64,000 nt of DNA from Scolanthus callimorphus (Eukaryota; Cnidaria; Anthozoa; Actiniaria; Edwardsiidae): assembly GCA_033964015.1 (NCBI GenBank), contig CM066923.1:7925978-7989977 (forward strand). The letters are read 5' to 3'. Below, piece by piece: positions 56,401-64,000 of this stretch (within the stretch, counting starts at the first letter, position 1; each line of letters begins with the position of its first letter). The translations under genes and the position numbers were made by a program. The notes under the pieces were generated by a model that was not told the origin of the DNA, did no database searches, and saw nothing but the letters and a program-made list of their open reading frames with translations.

Positions 56401-58221
56401 CGTCAGGTAAAAATAAACCGTATATTTCTAGACTTCTCCTCCAAAGGATTTGCTAAAGCTGCGGCCCTCACTTCACTTCACTTTGCTTTATTAGCGCAAC
56501 CTTTCAACAGACTGCCTCAAAGCCCTCGGTGTTATTAATTAGGCCTAATTCATACGTCGATCTTTTGTCGCGTCAATTCTAATTATTTGTAATGAGCGCA
56601 TGAGGAGATCGACGTATGAATCAGCCACTGAATTAAGAGCAACGCCAAGATGAAAACGACCGCTTGTGTCGCTCGAAACGACTAAAGATCGGCGTTGATT
56701 CAAACACCGCTCTTCTTCATGCGTCAATTCTAATTGCTCACCCAATGTTTATCTGTGCGGTCGCCGCAGATCGACTGCTTGTAGGCTCAATTTTGTTTAT
56801 TGAGATCGGCAGATTACGATCGACGTCTGAATCGGAGACGATTTCTATTAAATTCAAGTCGACCTTAATCCCAATTAGAATTGACGCGGCAAAAGATCGA
56901 CGTATGAATTAGGCCTAAGCGAAACCAATGGACGATTCCAGCTAAATGCGCGCGCACTCTTCTTTATTCAGAAATGCACAACAACTACCAGAATGCAGTG
57001 TGCGCTTTTTAACAGTTCGCTCGACAAATGTCCCACATCTACTGACATGCAGCGCTCGCGTGCGTCAAAGCTGGAGTCGTTCATTCAGTGCTTCCATTGA
57101 ACATTTCCTTTGCTTTTCCCGACTCTTCATTTTCAGCTATGCTCAGTAGGTCTTCAACCATTTTCAGCTGTTTTTTTTATAATGTTACGAGCCTCCCTTA
57201 CAGTGAGCATGGCCGAGAGGCTCTGGAGAGGAGTTAAACAAGTCCCGAGAGCTCTCTTTAGGCGAAGGGGACAGCTGGGATGTGTTCCCAACCCCCCTTC
57301 CCTGGGGACGAGATCATGGACTAAGGATGCCGCTTCATTGTACCTTAAAATAGAAAAAACCTTCTATTGTTTTGGACTGGTACGGAGCGACTCTGGCAAA
57401 ACGTTTGCCGTCGGCCTAACGTGCGTATCGTTGTCATTTTTGATCTCAGGTGGTGTATTGTACATATCTACCATGTGCGATTTATAAGAGAGATCATGGG
57501 CATCGCAAGCCTCGGAACTAGGCCCCCTCCCGTTGTGACTCTCTCGGACGGAGGTCACCGTGATAACCTGGGCCTGCTGGCGCTGCTCAAGCTCCGCCTA
57601 TCGCGCATCGTAGTCGTGAACGCTTGCCTCCCCCAGGACGGGGACAGATTTGATCATAACCTTCTCCAAACACTCAGCAGGGCTAGAGAACTTCTAAGAT
57701 GTTCCTTCACAGGGATGAACTACAGAGACATAAATGAAGACATCAGGGTAAATTACATAGAGCAACCCCCTGGAAGACGGCCTCGGAGTTATAAGTTCCG
57801 TGTTGAGTACTACGAGAGGCAGGGGGGTCCTTATGGCGAGGAGGTAAAAGTTGGGGAGGGAGTAATAGTCGTGTTGTCACCCCGTCACCCTAATGATGGG
57901 TTACCACCTACGAAGGAAGGAAGCTCGAAGTGGACCGAGTGCCTTAGCGATGTTAAGGTCACCCTAGACGAGCCCTCTTGGGGAGATGGCCCTGTGCTGA
58001 GTTCACACGAAGCTGATCGGTTGTCGGGCTGCTGCTGTGATTGTTGCCACGACTTGTCGTGTTTCCATATTTGTGACGGTCCTTGCGGGGTTTTCCCTGT
58101 GCACTCCACGCTGCATCAGCTTTACACTCCCAGACAGTTCAGTGCTTATCACAGAGAAGGCTACCGCGCATGCGTCGAGGCAGGGGCAGATGACTTCTTG
58201 GCGGGAAATAAGAACGTTTGA
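53437..58221 (+). CDS. Membrane-embedded patatin-like phospholipase (5 exons)
   Basis: Predicted lipid acyl hydrolase. Exons: 53437-54422, 55170-55364, 55567-55852, 56219-56406, 57450-58221, totalling 2427 bases (808 aa plus stop) with matching phases. The N-terminus holds the oxyanion motif GGGLR (residues 14-18) and nucleophile segment CVSGGGYTG (Ser44). About six hydrophobic helices follow in exon 1 and more in exons 3-4. The catalytic Asp is in LSDGGHRDNLGLL in exon 5, and the C-terminus is FPVHSTLHQLYTPRQFSAYHREGY with a preceding Cys cluster CCCDCC. Ser and Asp are thus separated by about 500 residues including membrane spans. The layout resembles large membrane patatin-like proteins described mostly in bacteria. 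The exon 4 to 5 junction is least certain: an alternative frame at 57208-57420 could be an extra exon but would need a 29-base intron. Confidence 0.85.
54746..54883. mobile_element. Foldback element in patatin intron 1
   Basis: GGGCCTTAATCACACGGC at the left and GCCGTGTGATAAAAGCCC at the right are inverted ends. AACCATCTTGG and CAATATGGCCGC inside resemble YY1-type cores. Confidence 0.55.
56539..56918. mobile_element. MITE with 24-bp perfect TIRs
   Basis: TTAGGCCTAATTCATACGTC at the left is exactly mirrored by GACGTATGAATTAGGCCTAA at the right, and the match extends into AATTCTAATT arms. The target duplication is unclear because the end itself contains the palindrome AGGCCT. It lies in patatin intron 4. 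Confidence 0.75.
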
Positions 58222-59692
58222 TTTCGCATTGCCATATTTAAAATTCAAGTCTTTTTTACAAACCTCTATGCCCCTATGTTTTGCGTTGGATAATTTTGTA
58301 TTTTTTGATAGACTAATTAGACACTTGGAAGGCAAGGATGTAAATACAAAAGCCGCCAGGTGGAGGCGCAGGGAAGCTTGGTTTCAAGTACTGGAACTGT
58401 TGCGAGAAGAGCCTGTTTGCCCATTGCTCTGCCATAGACAACGGAGCAGTATCAAATGCTCTAGTAAGGACTTCCGAAATTAAACCATTTTCTATTTTTA
58501 AGAACTCAGCCAGTTCAAAGTTTCATGGCCGTAGCTCTACTACAGATGTCATTTATTCGGCTCTGTTCCGTTCTGCAATTTTCGCTCGTAGAATTCTCTT
58601 CAAACTTTAATGACAAAGCTGTGAAAGTAGTGATTTTATTCGATCAAACGTTTCGGTTGACTGGATTTTTAAAACAAGCGAAGAAAACTCACGCGTCAAT
58701 GACCGCGACATGCAGTGTTTTGAATTCTTCGTTAGTGTGACAAGTTAAACTGCTTGTATGTCTTCCTAAATGTTCACCCAGAACGCGATATATTTATTTT
58801 CATTGTACTGTAAATAAATTGGAGATCAGGGCCCAGTTCCTGAAAGGTTGGATAAAGGTATCAATGGATAAAAGTTATCTGCTGTATAGGATTTGTTCAG
58901 GATTTATCCGTTGGATAAGCGTTTATCTACTGATAACGTCCAAAACTTTCGATAGTGCTTTGTAATCTTCGACCTGGCATTTTCATAGATTAGTGAGTAG
59001 CGGAGCCAATCAGATTGCAGGATTCGTGATACTGATAGTATGCTATTTAGCGATTTCTTTTTATGTTTTTGGTGATTGATAAGGGTGTTATAACTTCTAA
59101 TTCTTCTATTAACTTTTAAAGAAAGATAATTTCGAAGTGTGTCATAAAGTGGGCATATCCATATATTGACAATGTGAGCAAACCCTCATATTCAGCATTA
59201 TAAATTCTTGCTATAACGCCCTCTTTCAATTTGTAATCTCTGTTTTCAAAATTTGCGAAATGTTTAGTATTTCCTCCTCTTTGTCATCATCATCGAAAAG
59301 GCTTGATCTCCAGTTTTGTAAGTCTTCATGCAGTCCTGCCATGGTCACCCGGAATAAACCGGTCCCTTTTTTGACGATAGCTCCGCCCACTCATAGCAAA
59401 CAATAGAAACGTTTTCCCTACGGAATTCAAAATGTCCGAGCAACAAACTTGAATATCGAACATTTTTCAATAACTATTCAGCTTTTCAAGATAAAAATAT
59501 AAAATCCAAATTGCATGCAACAACTTCTAACACCTCCCTGTAATCTTTTCCGCGCTCTATGCCAAAGATAAAATTTGGCTTGTCCGACGTGTAGCAACAG
59601 TGAGCATTCAATATTTATTTCAGGGGGTGTGTGAGTGGGTTCTTTGTTCTCAAGAAATTTCTCTTTTGGTCACATTGAAAAACTCTGTCCCG
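58222..59692. other. Patatin 3' flank, no further gene recognised
   Basis: Short open frames occur up to 58740 without domains. AAATAAATTGG near 58812 might mark a 3' end. A transposon-end-like GGGCCCAGTTCCTGAAAGGT lies at 58829-58848. The block at 59440-59600 is related to 48170-48760. Confidence 0.5.
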
Positions 59693-60187
59693 TGTTGACT
59701 ACGCGGACGCAAGGAGCACCAAGGCGGTATTTTACTTGATTTATTTACCAGGATGCAGTATACGTTACGGTCGACTGAAAACATTAAAGTTACAATAAAG
59801 TGTTCTAAGTACAAATACTATGTTTACAGTTAGTTCTTCGGACAATCATTCAGCGATATAAATCATGCTTTACAGCGAACTCTTCATTCTAAAGTAATTA
59901 CAATAATTATGGCTAAATAAAGAGTATAAAATGTCACTTACCAACGTTTGCGGATTTCTCGGGAGTTAATCAATTCACAATATTCTATTCACAATTCACT
60001 GTTTCACGACAAATCACTTTCGATGTGCTCACAACAAATCGACATAGGAACTGATTGGCATGGGCGAGGCACTGCCATAGCGTGTCAAGCCAGCTAATTA
60101 TCTATCAATCACACAACACGTAATTATCTAAGCGATGATAATAATAGTCACGCTTAACGTAACTAAAGTTATATAACGGCAGTTACA
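59693..60187 (-). repeat. BEL/Pao 3' long terminal repeat
   Basis: On the minus strand the block starts TGTAACTGCCG and ends GTAGTCAACA, with the TG..CA termini of LTRs, length about 495 bases. Immediately upstream (in element orientation) lies AGGGGAGCCA, a plausible polypurine tract. The second LTR of this element is not in the window, so the boundaries rest on the termini and the tract only. Confidence 0.65.
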
Positions 60188-60326
60188 TGGCTCCCCTAAA
60201 TTGTAGCGATCAATTTAAATCTCGTATCAATTATAAAGAAAAATAATCATTGTTCATTGTTCATTAGGAAGTCCATAAACTGTTTACTTATCTCTCTACT
60301 TGGCTCCTCGTCGGGGATTCCCGGTC

Positions 60327-61395
60327 TCACTCGTCTACGTTTGACATCAGCAACACCAGCTTGTGGATCGGTCTCCATAGAGTTGACAAGGGCTGATCCC
60401 TTGTTCCGGACGTTGTTAGGTCGCGGCTGCCGATGTTCAGCTTCACCTTGCGCACTAGTCCGTCGTCTCTTTGCTCAACCTCCGTTACTCTGCCCAACTT
60501 CCATTGGTTTCTCACTACATCGTCATCCTTTACAATGACGATATCACCAACTTTGAGATTCTTTCTGGGGCGTGTCCACTTTTGTCGCTCTTGGAGGGTG
60601 TGTAGGGACTCCTTCTTCCACCTACACCAAAATTCATTAGTGAGGTGCTGCACACGACGCTACCACTTCCTGGCATACAAATCGGCAGACTGGAAAACTC
60701 CCGGTGGTGGAAGCACTATCTTTGTCTTCATTGTGAGAAAGTGGTTTGGTGTCAGCGGTTCTGGGGAGTCTGATGAACAAAGGGTTTCTGTTGTCAGCGG
60801 TCGTCCGTTGACCACGTTTTCGGCTTCACACATGAAGGTTCTTAGAGCCTCGTCGTTAAGATGAGTGCCTTTCTCTTCTAGTAGAGCCGAGATAACGCTC
60901 CTCACTGATCGGATTTGTCGTTCCCAAACGCCGCCCATGTGGCTTGCGGAGGGGACGTTGAACTTGGTTTCAAACCAGTCGCAATTCTGTTTCAACATCT
61001 CCGATTTCACGCGATCTTTATCCATCTCAGCTAGTGCATCTCTCAATTCTCTCCGTGCACCTACGAAGTTCGAGCCATTGTCACTCCGCATCTGGCGCAC
61101 TGGTCCTCGTCTACACATAAAGCGTCTTACGGCATTCAGGTAGGAATCCGTCTCTAGGGTATGGGCGACTTCGAGGTGGACTGCTCTTGTTGCCAGACAT
61201 GTGAAGAGGACTCCATACCTCTTTAGATTTTTTCGAGCCTCCTTCGCGTAGAAAGGTCCGAAATAGTCTACCGCACAGAAGCTGAAGGGCGGGGCTGGCT
61301 CCACCCTGTCTGGGGGCAAGTCAGACATCTTCTGATTTTGCACTCTTGCTCGGAGTCTCCTGCAGGTGACACAGGCGTGAATTATCTTCGAAACT
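60327..61395 (-). pseudogene. BEL/Pao pol 3' part: integrase and DUF5641-like end
   Basis: Read leftward, the frame holds the integrase zinc-finger remnant (HACVTCRRLR), LPPDRVEPAPPF, the core FCAVDYFGPFY and MRSDNGSNFVGA (first two catalytic Asp residues), HMGGVWERQIRSVR with the expected Glu, then LTPNHFL and the C-terminal VGDIVIVKDDD and WKLGRVTEV segment. One in-frame TAG at about 60661 interrupts between ADLYARKW and RRVQHLTNEFW. Everything upstream of the integrase (protease, RT, RNase H) is missing at about 61395. It is a decayed, 5'-truncated retroelement. Confidence 0.85.
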
Positions 61396-61403
61396 GCCTG
61401 TCA

Positions 61404-61440
61404 CCGCCTGTCACGCGGGAGACCGGGGTTCGATTCCCCG
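61404..61440 (+). repeat. tRNA-Asp(GTC)-like 3' half
   Basis: CCGCCTGTCACGCGGG (anticodon arm with GTC) followed by AGACCGGGGTTCGATTCCCC (T arm) matches animal tRNA-Asp from the anticodon stem to the T arm. D arm and acceptor stem are absent, so this is not a working tRNA gene. It sits exactly at the junction of two opposing BEL/Pao fragments. Confidence 0.75.
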
Positions 61441-61445
61441 CCCCC

Positions 61446-62263
61446 TTAAACCGGTCACCATCCCCCGTCTCGAGCTAGCCGCTGCTGTACTGTCGGTCAA
61501 GGTCAGTGAAAATATAAGAAGAGAGTTAAGATATGAAGAGATAGAGGAAGTTTATTGGACAGATAGCAAAGTCGTCCAAGCCTACATCTACAACGACGCA
61601 CGTAGATTCCATACGTATGTCGCCAACAGAGTCCAGCAGATACGCGAACGATCACGTCCCGAGCAATGGAAGTACGTTGAGAGTGGCGACAATCCCGCAG
61701 ACGACGCCTCTCGTAGCCTGAGCCCAACAAACCTGAACAAGACCTCCAGGTGGGTAAAGGGTCCCAACTTCCTATGGGAACATCAGGACGTCTGGAAGGA
61801 CTCAGAAACACCCACACTAGGTAAGGACGACAAGGAAGTCAAGAAGACAGCCGTCCTAGCCACTGCCGCAAGAGAACAATTCCCCAACCTACTGGAGAGA
61901 TTGGAGTTTTTCTCGGACTGGTTTCGCGCAAAAAGAGCCGTAGCCATCTGCGTCCGATATATACGCAAGCTTCGAGCAAGAACGCAGAAACAGTCAACCC
62001 AGTCGGTTCGCCAGTCAATATCCGTTGAGGAAATGAAAGAAGCGGAGCAAATAATTCTTCGCGAAACACAAAGGTCTGCCTTCCAAAAAGAAATCAAAGA
62101 GATTCATTGGAACCAGAGAGAAAGGAAAGAACGTGAGCGTGTCCCGAAAACAATCAGCGTCCTCCATCGCCTAGATCCCTTTATTGATAACAAAGGCCTC
62201 GTGAGAATAGGAGGACGAATACGCCAAGCAAGCCAAACCCAAAACCCAAATATCATGACCTAA
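61446..62263 (+). pseudogene. BEL/Pao pol fragment: RNase H and linker
   Basis: One open frame from about 61446 to TAA at 62261-62263 with no initiator. It contains IPRLELAAAVLSVK, VYWTDSKVVQAYI (RNase H Asp), RFHTYVANRVQQI and WKYVESGDNPADDASR, which are typical BEL/Pao RNase H motifs, followed by the linker to HRLDPFIDNKGLVRIGGRIR before the integrase. It stops where the integrase zinc finger would begin. It is opposite in strand to 60327-61395, so the two pieces are either separate insertions or an inversion. Confidence 0.85.
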
Positions 62264-62549
62264 GCAAGGTATATATAATATATAGATTTAGCCACTGGCT
62301 AAAAGCGGAGCTCCCGGCTACATATTTTTATAAAAGGGTGCGTTTACCTATCTTGTTGGGCCGTTGCTAGGGAAAATTATAAGTCCTGCAAAAGATTAAT
62401 AATAACAGAAAACATTTTTCTTGTTCTCCATTGCCATACTTGCAAATTCAGATTTTTTTATGTTGCATTTCAAAGAGCTCCATACCCACATACTCCGGAT
62501 GTTTTCTCGACTGTACCCAAGTTTTTTCGCCTAGCGATGTTGCCTTCTC

Positions 62550-63500
62550 GAGATATAGACTTTTCTAGATTTAATAACGTCATCGATGACGTCATGTCAC
62601 GTGACCTTGGTAGTGCACCCCCCTTACCTCCAAAATAAGTTTACCCAAGTTTGGTCACCTAGCAATGTTGCGTTCTCGAGATAGACTTTTCTAGTTTTGA
62701 TGACGTCATCGATGACGTTATGTCACGTGACCTTGGAAGTGAACTCCCCTTGCCTCCAAAATAACTTTACCCAAGTTTGGTCACCTAGCGATGTTGCCTT
62801 CTTGAGATATTGACTTTTCAAGTTTTGATGATGTCATCGATGACGTCATGTCACGTGACCTTGGTGGTGCACTCCCCTTACCTTCAAAATATTTTTACCC
62901 AAGTTTGGTCACCTAGCGATATTGCCTTCTTGAAATATTGACTTTTCTAATCGGATGACGTCCTCGATGACGTCATGTCACGTGACCTTGGTGGTGCATC
63001 CCCCTTGCCTCCAAAATAACTTTACCGAAGTTTGGTCACCTAGCGATGTTGCCTTCTTGAGATATTGTAGCCTGCTTGCAGGCGGTACTCGTACTGGGTG
63101 TTTTTATCGCGGAAAACCCGGTCCGTTCGATGATCGGGCGCCATCTTGGAATTTTGAGGCGCGCGGTCCCGGGGGCGGGCGCAAAAATCGGGCGGAGGGG
63201 AGGGGGGAGGAGGAAAGGAGAGTCTCGATTTTTGCGCTCGCCCCCCGGGACCGCGCGCCTCAAAATTCCAAGATGGCGCCCGATCATCGGACGGATCGGG
63301 TTTTCCGCGATAAAAACACCCAGTACCGCCTGCAAGCAGGGTAGAGATATTGACTTTTCAAGTTTTGATGATGTCATCGATGACGTCATGTCACATGACT
63401 TTGGTGGTGCACCCCCATTACCTCCAAAATAATTTTACCCAAGTTTGGTCACCTAGCGATGTTGCCTTCTTGAGATATTGACTTTTCTAGTTTTGATGAC
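62550..63500. repeat. 128-bp satellite with CRE palindromes, copy 2
   Basis: Units of about 128 bp, each with TGACGTCATCGATGACGTCA (a 20-base near-perfect or perfect palindrome in several units), TGTCACGTGACCTTGG (an E-box CACGTG), and CAAGTTTGGTCACCTAGCGA. Interrupted at 63067-63348 by a foldback element. Same family and orientation as 50016-50480. Confidence 0.88.
63067..63348. mobile_element. Foldback element, arms about 120 bp, inside the satellite
   Basis: CCTGCTTGCAGGCGGTACTC and TACCGCCTGCAAGCAGG are the outer ends. Arms include GGTGTTTTTATCGCGGAAAA and GATCGGGCGCCATCTTGGAA and are mirrored with few changes. The centre is purine-rich. ATATT flanks suggest the insertion split one satellite unit (GAGATATTG is found at both sides). 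Confidence 0.8.
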
Positions 63501-64000
63501 GTCATTCCGAACGAACGAACGAACGAACACACAAACCGGAAGTCCATGACAGAATCGTTGGATGCATATACATATATTTTGTTTTGTTCCTTTTTCTCCT
63601 GCATGTAGCTATGGGGCTCCGCTCGCGGGCGCCTTCGCTATTAATTTGTCTTAGTTTAGATGACGTCATGAGCTAACACTTGAGTTATGAGTGAGCGAGC
63701 GAACGAGTGACATCTGGCCCACCACAATAACTCGTGAATACGCTAATGCATATCCACGATTTAAAAATAACTATCAAATGCTTACTCGTTGCAATAAGAC
63801 AATATTATCTCGCATGCACTTTTTCTTTTATTTTCTTTGCATATACAACTTGTAAAGGCGTGCGTGCGTAGGTATAATACAAACACACTATAAGACAAAC
63901 AAGTGTGTCATGTGTCACTGTATGTCACTCAGAATCATTATTCAACCTTGTCAAAAAGCGTGGATTGGAACATGTTACCAAGTGCCTGCCAACGTCTGAC

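Larger units (their letters stand above)
62264..64000. other. Satellite copy 2 and flanks to window end
   Basis: No gene. About 270 bases of AT-rich DNA precede the satellite at 62550. The tail after 63500 includes a GAAC tetramer run (63510-63528) and then the duplicated 50462-50822 sequence, which runs off the window end. Confidence 0.7.

Noticed and set aside
57110..57487. Extra patatin exon with FRRRGQLGCVPNP frame
   Set aside because: Joining it would need a 29-base intron to the catalytic exon; skipping it gives perfect phases and a plausible join. Left as an alternative.
61404..61440. Functional tRNA-Asp gene
   Set aside because: Only the anticodon and T arms are present; the D arm and 5' acceptor strand are missing.

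Overview
This is a eukaryotic, almost certainly cnidarian and probably anthozoan (coral-like) nuclear segment. It is AT-rich, has GT-AG introns, carries tandem duplicated rhodopsin-like GPCRs, and is packed with short foldback transposons, satellites and BEL/Pao remnants. The organism call is inference from gene content; no species-specific marker was identified.

The backbone is one large plus-strand gene for gamma-tubulin complex component 3 (GCP3/TUBGCP3). It runs from about 1610 to 43089, and I could place 21 exons by splice sites, reading phase and recalled similarity to animal GCP3. The exon sum is one base short of an open frame. The missing base maps to exon 19, where homology jumps frame and a TAG follows. 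Two exon boundaries of this gene, the 3' end of exon 10 and the 5' end of exon 21, have been copied in tandem together with their splice signals.

Two roughly 12-kb introns of GCP3 host other genes. Intron 12 holds three tandem copies of a class A GPCR on the same strand: one intact (11553-12650), one decayed and 3'-truncated (15248-15927), and one nearly intact but with single-base frame breaks (18476-19560). Intron 18 holds an antisense, multiply frameshifted class A GPCR pseudogene (about 30290-31245). Intron 14 is mostly a 2.6-kb TCTAG/GGTCT-rich satellite followed by a TA-flanked foldback element.

Downstream of GCP3 come repeats. Then a divergent pair of paralogous multi-membrane-span genes of unknown function (minus 45953-46797, plus 47287-48132) shares a roughly 490-bp intergenic region that contains an internal duplication. 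A six-copy 153-bp repeat, a CRE-palindrome satellite and several foldback elements follow. Next is a five-exon patatin-like phospholipase gene (53437-58221, about 808 aa) with membrane helices between its Ser and Asp catalytic segments. The right end holds the 3' part of a minus-strand BEL/Pao element (LTR, integrase, DUF5641-like end), a tRNA-Asp-like 3' half, an oppositely oriented BEL/Pao RNase H fragment, and a second copy of the CRE-palindrome satellite with its tail.

The genes do not form a pathway. The recurring theme is a housekeeping gene whose introns have become a host for nested receptor genes and repeats. Most frame breaks in otherwise conserved genes are single-base changes in short homopolymers, so assembly error has to be excluded before calling pseudogenes.
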